A DNA stretch of 48,222 bases from Alphaproteobacteria bacterium (GTDB taxonomy: Bacteria; Pseudomonadota; Alphaproteobacteria; Rhodobacterales; Rhodobacteraceae), in the NCBI GenBank assembly GCA_030425145.1, contig JAUHVK010000032.1:1-48222 (forward strand). Direction: 5' to 3'. The stretch's first letter is position 1. Each line of letters starts with the position of its first letter. Below are positions 36,842-46,400 of the stretch, in pieces. The position numbers and the translations under genes are program-made. The notes under the pieces are model-generated. The model had not been told where the DNA came from. It made no database searches and worked only from the letters and a program-made list of their open reading frames with translations.

Positions 36842-37335
36842 GCGTACGGCGCTGCCTGCCGTGGCCGAATGCCTGTCTTCGCACCTCCGCTGAGCCGGTC
36901 GAAGAGATCACGGACGAGATCCGCGCGATCTGGGACGACATGATCGACACCATGGAGGCGATGCCCGGTGTTGGTCTTGCGGCGAACCAGATCGGTATTC
37001 TGAAACGCCTTGCGGTCGTTGACGCGTCCGAAGATCGCGGTCGTGCGGTGCGGATGGCGAACCCGGAAATCCTGCACGCTTCCGTGCAGTTGCGTTCGCA
37101 CGAAGAGGCGAGTCCGAACCTGCCCGGGGTGTACGCCAAGATCGATCGCCCGCGCGCTGTGACCGTACAGTTCATGGGGGCGGACGGTACGGTTCAGGAG
37201 CAGGACTTCGTCGGCCTCTGGGCCACGTCCGTGCAGCACCAGATCGACCATCTGAACGGCAAGATGTATTTCGACCATCTGAGCAAGACCAAGCGCGACA
37301 TGCTCTTGCGGCGGGCGAAAAAGCTGAAAGGCTAG
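36838..37335 (+). CDS. Degenerate peptide deformylase paralogue
   Basis: This 165-residue relative of Def lies directly after it. It keeps GVGLAANQIG and LWATSVQHQIDHLNGKMYF. However, motif II, where the metal-binding Cys belongs, reads HEEASPNLPG, with Ser92 at the Cys position by my alignment, and the catalytic Glu of HEIDH is Gln135 (HQIDH). Metal binding is thus weakened and deformylation should be lost or greatly reduced. It may be a ribosome- or Def-binding regulator, or act on something else. It overlaps def by 4 bp and stands 3 bp before fmt, so it is retained in the operon. Confidence 0.9.
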   Translation: MSVRRCLPWPNACLRTSAEPVEEITDEIRAIWDDMIDTMEAMPGVGLAANQIGILKRLAVVDASEDRGRAVRMANPEILHASVQLRSHEEASPNLPGVYAKIDRPRAVTVQFMGADGTVQEQDFVGLWATSVQHQIDHLNGKMYFDHLSKTKRDMLLRRAKKLKG

Positions 37336-37338
37336 CAC

Positions 37339-38250
37339 ATGCGGATCATCTTCATGGGAACGCCTGATTTCTCGGTTCCGGTGCTTGATGCGCTGGTCGA
37401 GGCCGGGCACGAGATCGCCGCCGTCTACTGTCAGCCACCACGTCCGGCGGGGCGGGGCAAGAAAGACCGCCCCACACCCGTACACGCGCGCGCCGAGGCG
37501 CTGAGCCTAGAGGTGCGGCATCCGACGTCACTGCGGACCGAAGAGGCGCAGAAAGAGTTTGCGGCGCTGGGCGCGGACATAGCCGTGGTGGTCGCCTATG
37601 GGCTGATCCTGCCGCAGGTGGTTCTGGACGCGCCGGAGCATGGATGCCTGAACATCCATGCCTCGCTTCTGCCGCGCTGGCGTGGGGCCGCTCCGATCCA
37701 TCGTGCAATCATGGCCGGGGATGAAGAGACTGGCATCTGTATCATGCAGATGGAGGCCGGGCTCGACACCGGTCCAGTTCTGCTGCGCGAAGCGACGGAG
37801 ATTGGCGCGACCGAAACAACGGGTGAATTGCATGACCGTCTGAGCGACAGGGGTGCTGCCCTGATCGTGAAGGCGCTTGAACGATTGGGTGAATTGACTC
37901 CGGACCCGCAACCCGACGAAGGCGTTACGTATGCCGAAAAGATCGACAAGGGCGAGGCGCGGATCGACTGGACCCGACCGGCGGTCGAGATCGACCGCCA
38001 AATCCGGGGACTGTCACCGTTCCCGGGTGCCTGGACGATGATCGGTGCGGACCGGGTCAAACTGCTGGGCAGCCGCCTCGCCGATCAGCACGGTGCAGCC
38101 GGAACGGCACTGGATGATGCCTTCACCATTGCTTGCGGCACAGGAGCGGTTACCATCACCCGTGCGCAGCGTGCTGGCAAAGGCGCGCAGGACACCGAGA
38201 CCTTCCTGCGGGGCATGGCAGTTCCAAAAGGAACCCAGTTGGGAGAGTAG
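37339..38250 (+). CDS. fmt: Methionyl-tRNA formyltransferase
   Basis: Fmt formylates initiator Met-tRNA with 10-formyl-THF. The 303-residue protein has an N-terminal catalytic domain with N105/H107 in [20 protein letters not shown] and Asp143 in [12 protein letters not shown], and a C-terminal OB-like tRNA-binding domain (about 205-303; [10 protein letters not shown]). Its position after def and the deformylase paralogue matches the standard def-fmt partnership. Confidence 0.97.
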   Translation: MRIIFMGTPDFSVPVLDALVEAGHEIAAVYCQPPRPAGRGKKDRPTPVHARAEALSLEVRHPTSLRTEEAQKEFAALGADIAVVVAYGLILPQVVLDAPEHGCLNIHASLLPRWRGAAPIHRAIMAGDEETGICIMQMEAGLDTGPVLLREATEIGATETTGELHDRLSDRGAALIVKALERLGELTPDPQPDEGVTYAEKIDKGEARIDWTRPAVEIDRQIRGLSPFPGAWTMIGADRVKLLGSRLADQHGAAGTALDDAFTIACGTGAVTITRAQRAGKGAQDTETFLRGMAVPKGTQLGE

Positions 38251-38252
38251 AC

Positions 38253-38513
38253 ATGTTCATGGTGCTGATGGGGACGGTCATTATCGCTGGAATTGTCGGC
38301 TATATCTGCGAACGGTCAGGCTTTACCAATAACGGCATCGTGCAGAGCATCATCATCTGCATTGGTGGGGCGTTTCTGGCCTATTTCGTGCGGATCATGT
38401 TCGGCATCGGCTTCAACTCTCCGGGGATCAACGCGATTGCGTCGTCGCTGGGGGCACTGATTATCGTGCCGACACATTGGCGCAGTTCCGTGCGCGACCG
38501 TCGGCGGAGGTAG
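38253..38513 (+). CDS. Small membrane protein, 86 aa
   Basis: The protein has two hydrophobic segments (VLMGTVIIAGIVGYIC and IVQSIIICIGGAFLAYFV) and a basic C-terminus (HWRSSVRDRRRR). It resembles the GlsB/YeaQ/YmgE-like small membrane proteins in layout, but is not clearly one. GGGAGA precedes the ATG, which is three bases after the fmt stop. The function is unknown. Confidence 0.7.
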   Translation: MFMVLMGTVIIAGIVGYICERSGFTNNGIVQSIIICIGGAFLAYFVRIMFGIGFNSPGINAIASSLGALIIVPTHWRSSVRDRRRR

Positions 38514-38517
38514 CCCC

Positions 38518-38751
38518 ATGCATGTCGTGTTTCTGTTGATCATCGGGGCCGCGGCCGGATTTCTGGCCACACGTTTCATGCGCGTCGAGATGAGTACGCT
38601 GGCGACCGTCATGGTCGGCGTCGCCGGTGCTTTGATCGGCGGAATGGTAATCCGCTTTCTGTTGGCCGCTTCCGGCGCTCTGGCCGGATTGGTCGGGGCC
38701 GTGCTGGGCGCGATGGTAGTGATCTGGGTTGTGCAGCGGCTGCGGTCCTGA
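38518..38751 (+). CDS. Small membrane protein, 77 aa, GlsB/YeaQ-like
   Basis: Very hydrophobic with repeated glycine: GAAAGFLATRFMRVEMSTLATVMVGVAGALIGGMVIRFLL. The glycine-rich helix pattern resembles stress-associated GlsB/YeaQ/YmgE proteins. It comes four bases after the 86-aa gene and is the second of a tandem pair at the end of the def-fmt operon. The two may form a hetero-oligomer; this is inference. Confidence 0.7.
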   Translation: MHVVFLLIIGAAAGFLATRFMRVEMSTLATVMVGVAGALIGGMVIRFLLAASGALAGLVGAVLGAMVVIWVVQRLRS

Positions 38752-38759
38752 CCCGCGCC

Positions 38760-39617
38760 TCAGCGCATAATCAGAACCGGCACCTTGCAGGACCGGATCA
38801 TTTCCGTTGTCGTAGACCCGATGATGAAGCTGCGCACCCGGCTGTGACCGTAGGCCCCCATGACCAGCAGGTCGTGCGCGCCCGTCGAGGTGATCTGCGC
38901 CAGCGCCTTTTCCGGCTCTCCGCTTTCGATCACCGTCTTTGCCTCAAACCCACCTGCCGTGAGCGTCGCCGTCGCGTCGGAAAGCGATTTCTGGATCGCG
39001 GGGGTTTCTTTCCCAGCAAACACCAGCGTTACGGACAGGCCGGCGAACATCGGGCTGCGTGCGATGTAGTCCACGGCCTTGAGCGATGACGGGCCACCGT
39101 CAAAGGCAACGAGCACGGATGTGATCGGCTTGAAGGCGCGGTTGGCGATGAACACGGGTTTGTGGCTTGCCCGGACGATACGTTCGAGGTTGGAGCCTAG
39201 ATGCTCCATCGCCAGGCCCGCCGCTTCACCGCGTTTGCCGATGACGATCATGTCACCGGTTTCTTCCTTGTCCGTCACGGTCTCGACCAGATCGCCTTGA
39301 CGCAGCCGGGTTTCGACGGTGATGTCGGCGCCTTTGGTGATGATCGCCTTGGCGTCTTCCAGAATGGCCCGGCCATGTTCATGCGCCAGCTTGGCGCGAG
39401 TGGCGTCGAGTTCGGAAAGCTGTTCCAGCAGCGCCGAGCGGGCCCCGAGACGGATCGCGCCAGAGAGGTCCTGCTGCTCGACAGCATCGCGGCGACCCAT
39501 CACGTGATAGATCTTGACCTTCCAGTCGTTGCGACCGGCGATCCAAGCCGCATGATGGCAGACGCTTTCGGCATAGGCAGAGGCATCCACAAGGGCGATG
39601 AGTGTGTTCGTGGTCAT
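38760..39617 (-). CDS. Tandem-domain universal stress protein
   Basis: The 285-residue protein has two UspA domains (about 4-150 and 155-285). Both carry the ATP-binding G-x2-G-x9-G-[ST]-like motif: GKRGEAAGLAMEHLGSNLERIV and GAYGHSRVRSFIIGSTTTEMI. It probably binds ATP and acts in stress survival. It starts 10 bp after the SulP gene with GGGAGA upstream, so the two form an operon, linking it to anion or bicarbonate transport. Confidence 0.9.
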   Translation of the reverse strand: MTTNTLIALVDASAYAESVCHHAAWIAGRNDWKVKIYHVMGRRDAVEQQDLSGAIRLGARSALLEQLSELDATRAKLAHEHGRAILEDAKAIITKGADITVETRLRQGDLVETVTDKEETGDMIVIGKRGEAAGLAMEHLGSNLERIVRASHKPVFIANRAFKPITSVLVAFDGGPSSLKAVDYIARSPMFAGLSVTLVFAGKETPAIQKSLSDATATLTAGGFEAKTVIESGEPEKALAQITSTGAHDLLVMGAYGHSRVRSFIIGSTTTEMIRSCKVPVLIMR

Positions 39618-39627
39618 GGTTTTCTCC

Positions 39628-41118
39628 CTAGTGGCCCAGCAACTCGTCCATCGCGCCGGGCTTGTCATGGATGGCAAGCCTGTCGACGATGGTTTCGGAC
39701 GCCGAGTTGAGGCCGATCAGTTCGACCTCTGCGCCTTCCCGACGGAACTTGAGCACGGCCATGTCCAAGGCCGCAACCGATGAAATGTCCCAGATGTGCG
39801 CGCGGCTCAGGTCGATGGTCACGCGGGCGGGTGCTTCGCGGAAATCAAACGCCTTCATGAAATCTTCAGAGGACGCAAAGAACAGTTGGCCTTCGATTGT
39901 GTAGGTTCGGTGTTTGCCGTCCGGCGTGATAGATGTCCGAACGCGGAACAGTTGCGAAATTTTCCAAGCGAAGAAGATGCCCGACAGCAGCACGCCAACC
40001 AAGACGCCGATGGCGAGGTTGTGGGTGTAGATCACGAAGAAGACGGTCGCCAACATCACGATGGACGAAGATTTCGGATGTTGGCGCAGGTTCTTGATCG
40101 ACGACCACGAAAACGTCCCGATGGACACCATGATCATGATCGCCACCAGCGCCGCCATCGGGATGATCGCCACGACATCGCCAAGCGCAACCACGAGGAT
40201 CAGCAGGAACAGTCCGGCCACAAAGCTGGACAACCGCCCGCGGCCACCCGATTTCACGTTGATGATCGACTGGCCAATCATGGCGCAACCCGCCATGCCG
40301 CCGATGAAGCCGGTGGCGCTGTTGGCAAGGCCCTGACCGATACACTCCTGATTACGGCTGGACGAGGTGTCGGTGAGGTCATCGACGATCTGCTGGGTCA
40401 TCAGGCTTTCGAGCAAGCCAACTACGGCCACGGCGACCGAGTAGGGGAAGATGATCTGCAGTGTTTCGAAGGTCAGCGGAATGTCGGGGATCAGGAACAC
40501 AGGCAGCGTGTCGGGCAGCTCGCCCATGTCGCCCACGGTGCGCACATCCCAACCCATGAAAACCACGAGAGCGGTCAGCACGATGATCGTCACCAGCGGT
40601 GACGGCACTGCTTTTGTCAGCAGCGGGAAGAGGTAGATGATCGCCAGCCCCGACGCGACAAGCGCATAGGTCATGAGGGGTACACGGCTTGGATCAAGTT
40701 CGGGAAGCTGTGCCATGAAGATCAGAATGGCTAGCGCGTTGACGAACCCGGTCATCACGGATTTCGACACGAAACGCATGACATAGCCCAGCTTCAACAG
40801 CCCCGCCCCAATTTGCAGGAGACCGGCAAGAACTGTCGCGGCAAGCAGGTATTGCAGGCCGTGATCCTTGACCAATGTGACCATCAATACAGCCGTCGCC
40901 GCCGTCGCCGCCGAGATCATGCCCGGCCGCCCGCCGGTGATCGCCGTGATCACCGCGATCGAGAAGGATGCGTAGAGCCCAACCTTGGGATCGACCCCGG
41001 CAATGATCGAAAAGGCAATGGCTTCAGGGATCAGGGCAAGCGCCACCACGAGACCGGAGAGCAGATCGCCGCGGATGTTCTGAATCCATTGCCGTTTGTA
41101 GAGTGCAAGTGAGATCAT
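39628..41118 (-). CDS. SulP-family anion transporter with STAS domain
   Basis: The 496-residue transporter has a SulP membrane domain of about ten or more helices ([29 protein letters not shown] is the family signature) and a cytoplasmic STAS domain (about 415-490; [26 protein letters not shown]). Members move sulfate, bicarbonate or other anions; the ion is not determined here. The start is uncertain between ATG 41118 and ATG 41133; neither has a good ribosome binding site. A long structured region precedes it. Confidence 0.9.
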   Translation of the reverse strand: MISLALYKRQWIQNIRGDLLSGLVVALALIPEAIAFSIIAGVDPKVGLYASFSIAVITAITGGRPGMISAATAATAVLMVTLVKDHGLQYLLAATVLAGLLQIGAGLLKLGYVMRFVSKSVMTGFVNALAILIFMAQLPELDPSRVPLMTYALVASGLAIIYLFPLLTKAVPSPLVTIIVLTALVVFMGWDVRTVGDMGELPDTLPVFLIPDIPLTFETLQIIFPYSVAVAVVGLLESLMTQQIVDDLTDTSSSRNQECIGQGLANSATGFIGGMAGCAMIGQSIINVKSGGRGRLSSFVAGLFLLILVVALGDVVAIIPMAALVAIMIMVSIGTFSWSSIKNLRQHPKSSSIVMLATVFFVIYTHNLAIGVLVGVLLSGIFFAWKISQLFRVRTSITPDGKHRTYTIEGQLFFASSEDFMKAFDFREAPARVTIDLSRAHIWDISSVAALDMAVLKFRREGAEVELIGLNSASETIVDRLAIHDKPGAMDELLGH

Positions 41119-41133
41119 GGAGAATTTGCCCAT

Positions 41134-41490
41134 AGGCCGCAGACGGTGCGTGCGGTCTTTGTCGATGTCGTCGCAGAGTGGGGTTCCATCGGAGAACCGG
41201 CCTCGCTGGCCGATACGGGGAGTCACCCGATTAGATTCGTCGCTCCCTTACCCCGGCAGGACGCGGAAGCCAAGTTGTAGGGCGCTCCGGTTTGCAGCTT
41301 TTTCGAGGTAAATCCCGCAGTTTGCGGGCAAAATGGCCATGTGCGTGGCGTTTCTCCGATCAGATGACGCTCTGCGCTGCCTTGAGGTGGGTCTGTGCGG
41401 ATATGGGGTACATTCTGCGCGAATGTTGGTGTTTTGTGAAACTGTGCAGAGCTCTATGTGTTACTCCAACAGAGATACAAGGAGTGAGAA
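41134..41490. promoter_or_regulatory. Structured intergenic region: SulP leader (minus) and GST promoter (plus)
   Basis: This 357-bp gap holds no gene. Reading toward sulP, it contains stem-loops CGGCC-AGCGA-GGCCG (41198-41212) and GGTTC-N7-GAACC (41182-41198; adjacent, sharing one base), and a hairpin CCGCA-N9-TGCGG just before the start (41134-41158). A further stem CCCGCA-GTT-TGCGGG sits at 41314-41328. Alphaproteobacterial sul1 RNAs, a candidate cis-regulatory motif, are described upstream of sulfate-transporter genes; this may be one, but I could not test the consensus. The GST gene has an excellent AAGGAG ribosome site at 41479. Confidence 0.4.
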
Positions 41491-42480
41491 ATGGGACTTC
41501 TCGTAGACGGGGTCTGGAAAGACCAGTGGTACGACACCAAGAGCACGGGCGGCGCGTTCAAGCGGTCTACCGCCAAATATCGCAATTGGATCACTGCCGA
41601 TGGCAGCGCAGGTCCGACCGGTGACACCGGCTTCAAAGCCGAGTCAGGACGGTACCACCTTTATGTCAGCCTTGCCTGCCCTTGGGCGCATCGGACGCTT
41701 GTCTTCCGCGCGATCAAAGACCTGACGCCGCATATCGGTGTGTCCGTCGTTCATCCTGACATGCTTGGTGACGGCTGGAGCTTTGACACGGATTTCCCCG
41801 GCGCGACCGGGGACAAACTCTACGACCTGCCATTTGCCCGCGACATCTATCTCAAGGCCGACCCCAAGGCGTCTGGCCGCGTGACCGTTCCGATCCTCTG
41901 GGACACGCAACGCGAAACCATCGTGTCGAACGAAAGCTCGGAAATCATCCGCATGTTCAATTCGGCCTTCGACGACATCACCGGCAACACGCAGGATTTC
42001 TGGCCGGTGGCTCTCCGTGACGAGATCGAAGAGGTCAACACGCGGGTCTATGACACCGTCAACAACGGTGTCTACAAGTCCGGGTTCGCGACCACGCAGG
42101 ATGCCTATGAAGCCGCTGTAGTGCCGCTGTTCGATAGTTTGGATCGGCTGGAAGATCGCTTGTCGCGGCAACGCTACCTTGTCGGTGACCGCATCACCGA
42201 AGCGGATTGGCGCCTCTTCACCACTCTGATCCGGTTCGATTCGGTTTATCACCTGCACTTCAAGTGTAACCGTCGGCGGATCGTCGATTACCCGAACCTG
42301 TGGGCCTATACGCGAGAGCTGTATCAATGGCCGGGTGTGGCAGAGACCGTCAATCTCGATCACATCGTGCGGCACTACCATTACAGTCACGAAAGCATCA
42401 ATCCGAACCGGATTATCCCGATCAACCCGGTTCTGGACTTCGCTGCGCCACACGGGCGAGACCGCTTGGCGGCGGCTTAA
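41491..42480 (+). CDS. yqjG: Glutathionyl-hydroquinone reductase-like GST (Xi class)
   Basis: The 329-residue protein has the Xi-class catalytic CPWAHR (Cys63), followed by VFRAIKDL and GWSFDTDFPGATGDKLYDLPFARDIYLKADPKASGRVTVPILWD, the signature region of YqjG-type enzymes. These reduce glutathionyl-hydroquinones with glutathione and protect against quinones. The C-terminal helical domain holds LVGDRITEADWRLFTTLIRFDSVYHLHFKCN. It is monocistronic and convergent with the receiver gene; stops overlap by 4 bp. Confidence 0.92.
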   Translation: MGLLVDGVWKDQWYDTKSTGGAFKRSTAKYRNWITADGSAGPTGDTGFKAESGRYHLYVSLACPWAHRTLVFRAIKDLTPHIGVSVVHPDMLGDGWSFDTDFPGATGDKLYDLPFARDIYLKADPKASGRVTVPILWDTQRETIVSNESSEIIRMFNSAFDDITGNTQDFWPVALRDEIEEVNTRVYDTVNNGVYKSGFATTQDAYEAAVVPLFDSLDRLEDRLSRQRYLVGDRITEADWRLFTTLIRFDSVYHLHFKCNRRRIVDYPNLWAYTRELYQWPGVAETVNLDHIVRHYHYSHESINPNRIIPINPVLDFAAPHGRDRLAAA

Positions 42481-42839
42481 ACCGTCTTTGCGTAATGCTC
42501 GACCATCGCCGCCAGGTCTTCGGGCTGGGTGGCGGTGGGCACAAAAGCGCAGGCATTTGCGCAGAGTTGAAAAATTGACCCATCCGAGAAAAAGCTCGTG
42601 TTGGTGACAAAAATCACGCGGGCGTCCGGATGCCGGAAGCTCGCGTAATCCGCCACCGCGATGGCGCTGCCCCCCTCCAGAACCACGTCCAGAATGATGA
42701 TCGGGTAATACTGATCGTGCAGGAGTGTGATCGCGCTGTCCTGATCCAGCGCGACATCCGCAGCATGATTGTGCCGCTGCAAATGGCGTTGCCAAATAGC
42801 GCCAAGCTTGGCGTCGTTTTGCACGATCAGCACATTCAT
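42477..42839 (-). CDS. Orphan receiver-domain response regulator
   Basis: The 120-residue protein consists of a receiver domain only, with no output domain. It has the phospho-acceptor Asp at the end of beta 3 (YPIIILDVVLEGG), an acidic residue in LIVQND near the start, and Thr in FVTNT. The conserved Lys of beta 5 is replaced in FVPTATQPEDL. Loss of that Lys usually impairs phospho-switching. The ATG at 42839 gives a normal receiver start; no ribosome binding site is obvious. No kinase is nearby. Confidence 0.75.
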   Translation of the reverse strand: MNVLIVQNDAKLGAIWQRHLQRHNHAADVALDQDSAITLLHDQYYPIIILDVVLEGGSAIAVADYASFRHPDARVIFVTNTSFFSDGSIFQLCANACAFVPTATQPEDLAAMVEHYAKTV

Positions 42840-43030
42840 CAGAACAATTGGTCTTTCAATATCGTCGAAACTGTCACACCAGAATCCGCCCGCATTAGAT
42901 AACAAACCGTTAATTGCGAGGTAAGGAATGCTATCAATTTCTTAAAACAAGCGGAACATGGCCGATTTTGAGCCGCGCACTTGGCGGATTTCCCAGTTCA
43001 TGACGCACAGAGCATGAAAATAGCCGGGCG

Positions 43031-43387
43031 TCACGGTCGGGTCGGAAACCTGTCCCCGGCAGCTGTAATGACAGTCAATCGCCCGTCCACGTCACGGACA
43101 TACATATCACAGCGCGAAAACCCGGTGACGAATTCGATGCAGATCGTGCTGTCGGTCATGACCGTGAAATACCCGTACCCGGTGCCACCGTTGTTGGCAT
43201 AGGTGTATGTATAGCGGCCATCTTCGAAAAACTGTGACTCGCCATCGTCGTAAAACGTGATGGTCTCGCCCCGCAGAAGGGCATCCAAGCCAGCCTGATT
43301 GAACAGCGAGTCACTGTCGCGCGCGACCCAGTCCTGAGCCAGAAGTGGAAGCGGGAAAAGGGTGCACACCAAGAAAAATCTGAACAT
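43031..43387 (-). CDS. Small secreted protein, 118 aa
   Basis: A Sec signal (MFRFFLVCTLFPLPLLAQ) is followed by a beta-rich mature region with tyrosine/glycine segments (FEDGRYTYTYANNGGTGYGYF) and two cysteines (TICIEFVTGFSRC) that could bridge in the periplasm. I do not recognise a named family. It is 43 bp downstream of smc on the same strand; the start could also be the GTG one codon earlier. Confidence 0.65.
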   Translation of the reverse strand: MFRFFLVCTLFPLPLLAQDWVARDSDSLFNQAGLDALLRGETITFYDDGESQFFEDGRYTYTYANNGGTGYGYFTVMTDSTICIEFVTGFSRCDMYVRDVDGRLTVITAAGDRFPTRP

Positions 43388-43429
43388 CACCCGACACTAC
43401 GCGCAAAGGGCGCGTCGGCGCAGACACGT

Positions 43430-46400
43430 TTACGCGACCAGACGTTCAGCTTTCTTGAGGTCGACGGACACAAGCTGGCTCACACCCTGTTCCTGCATCG
43501 TCACACCGAAGAGCCGGTCCATGCGGGACATGGTGACAGCATGGTGGGTGATGATGAGGAAGCGCGTTTCTGTGCGGCGGCACATCTCGTCCAGAAGATC
43601 GCAGAACCGGGTCACGTTCGCGTCGTCGAGCGGCGCATCCACCTCGTCGAGCACGCAGATCGGGGCAGGGTTGGCGAGAAACACCGCAAAGATCAGCGCA
43701 AGCGCCGTTAGGGTCTGTTCACCACCCGACAGGAGCGACAGTGTCGACAGTTTCTTGCCCGGCGGTTGGCACATGATCTCGAGGCCCGCTTCAAGCGGGT
43801 CATCACTTTCCACCATGACCAGATTTGCTTCGCCACCGCCGAAAAGGTGGGTGAAAAGCAGCGAGAAGTTGCTGTTCACCTGCTCGAACGCGGTCAGCAG
43901 ACGCTCGCGGCCTTCACGGTTGAGGCTGGAAATGCCGGACCTCAAAGTTTTGATCGCTTCCTCGAGATCCTGCTTTTCCGCCAGAAGCGTATCGTGCTCT
44001 TCCTGCACCTCGCGGGCGTCTTCCTCGGCGCGCAGGTTCACGGCGCCCAACGCGTCCCGCTGCCGCTTGAGCCGGTTTACATCCGCTTCGATTGCTTCGG
44101 CTTTGGGCAGGTTGTCGGGGTCAGCGCCCAGCTTTTGCAACAGGTTCGTCGGGCTGGTTTCCTGCTCTTCAGCGATCCGTTCTGCGGCCGCATTGACCGC
44201 CTCGCGCGCCGCCTCGGCTCGGGCTTCTGACCGGGCACGGGCTTCGCGCGCTTCGGACGCCTTGCGCTCGGCTTCCCGCTCTGCGTGATCTGAACTGCGC
44301 AGGGTGGTTTCGCCGTTGGACAGCGTGTCATCCGCCGTCGCTTTGCGGGCCTCGGCCTGAGCAATCTCGTGACCCAGGGATTCGCGCTGGGCGGCCAGTT
44401 CAGCGGGAAGGCCGGACGCCTTTTCCAACTCGGCTTGCGCGGCACTGCGTCGTTCCGACAACTCCGCGCTGCGCTTCTCGGCGGTGTCGAGGCGGTGGCG
44501 CCAGCCGCTGAGTTCCTTCGTGACCTGCTGCGACCGTGCCTTGCGCGCATCGCCTTCGCGGCGCAGCTCGTCCTGCGCCGACCGACGGGCCATCATCGTC
44601 ATACGCGCCGCTTCGACGGTCATCTTGAGGTCTTCCACCTCGGCGCGGGCCGACTCGAGGTCTTCGAGATCGGCAACCGCACGCTGCGCTTCGACCAGTT
44701 GCGCACGGGCCGTTGTCGCTTCGTCCTCGTGCCGCTTCACGGCCATGGACAGGCTCTCCAGCTTGCCCTCGGCCATATCGCGGTCCGCCTCGGCGCGGCT
44801 CAATTTGCGCGCTGCATCCGTCACCGATGTATCTGCATCCCGGCGCGCCTGACGCGCGGCTTTCTCGGCCATTGCCAAATCTGCCAACCGCTGTGTCAGG
44901 CTCTCATGCGCGTCGCGTGCGCCATCCACGCGGGCAGATGCGCGGGCAGTTTCCTGCTTCAGCGCTTCAAGCCGGTTCAACTGCTCCAGACGCAACGCTG
45001 CTGCCGACGGGGCATCCTCGGCCCAGGCGCGATATCCGTCCCAGCGCCAGAGATCGCCTTCGAGGCTGACCAGACGTTGACCGGGTTTCAGAAGCGGTTG
45101 CAGCCGTGCGGCATCTTCCGGTTCTGCAAGCCCGATCTGGGCCATGCGCCGTTCCAGCACTTCCGGCACCGAAACGTGGTTGGTGAGCGGCGTAATCCCG
45201 GGCGGCAACGGCTGATCGGTGTCGTAACGCGGCAGTGCCGTCCAGCCAGTAGGCCCATCGCCGTCGACTTCTGGCGCGCGCAGATCGTCTGCCAATGCGG
45301 CCCCCAGCGCCTTTTCGAACCCTTGTTCCACCTGAAGCCGGTCGAGGATCTGTCCGCCCTCAGCCGTATCCCGATCAAGCAGGCGGGCCAGCGCCGTGGT
45401 CTCGGCGCTGAGCGCGCTCATCTCGCCTTCGGCTTCAGATCGTTCTGCGCGGGCATCCGCCTCGCGTGACTGTGTTTCGGCACGGGCGGCTTCGGCCTCG
45501 GTCAGCACGTGATCGGCACGGTCGGCCAGATCGCGCGCGGCGTCCTGCTCTGCCGCTGCGGTGACAGCCGCCTCTTTCGCAGCTGCAAGTGTCTCCTTGG
45601 CCGCCGTCATTGCGTCGCGGGCACGCGACGCATCCGCCTCGTTCCGGTCAAGCGTCTTCTGGCTGTCGGACAACAGACGGTGCGCCGATTGGTGTCGCGC
45701 CGCAAGGCGGGCCACGTCCTCGGTCTTTTGGCTCAGGTCAGCCTCACGGGCCTGCAATATCGCGCCAGCTTCCTGTGCGGTCTCAATAGCCTCGGCCAGC
45801 TTGTCGTCATGCCCCTCGGCAGCCTTGGCCAATTCGCGCGCTTCCCATTCCAATTGCTGGATGGTTTCGCCCGCATCGCGGTTCAGTCCGCTTTCCCGCT
45901 CCATGTCCTTGGTCATCTGATCAATGCGGCGGGTCAGGGTTTCGATGGTCTCGTCAGCCCGGCGTTCCTGCTCGGTCAGCGTTTCGCGCTGAAGGGTCAG
46001 GCGCTGGACGATCGCTGCAGCAATAGCGGCTTCCTCGCGCAACGGAGGAAGGGCGGCATCGGCAGCTTCACGCGCCTTGGTCGCCTCGCGCGCGGCGGAT
46101 TCCGCTTTCGCGGCATCGGTCGTGCGTTCGCGCAATTGGTCATCCGCCTCGGCACGGGCTTTGTCTGCGTCTCTCCACCGACGATAGAGCAGCAGGCCTT
46201 CGGCGTGCCGCAGTTCTTCTCCGATGGCGCGATAGCGGGCTGCTTGGCGGGCCTGCCGGGCAAGTTGCGCAAGCTGTGCTGCCAGCTGTTCGATTACGTC
46301 ATCGACACGCAGCAGGTTTGCTTCGGTGTTCTTGAGCTTCAGCTCCGCCTCGTGACGTCGTTGGTAGAGGCCCGAGATACCAGCTGCTTCCTCAAGGATG

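Noticed and set aside
41644-42795. 383-codon minus-strand open frame across the GST gene
   Set aside because: It is antisense to a clear Xi-class GST and overlaps the receiver gene out of frame.
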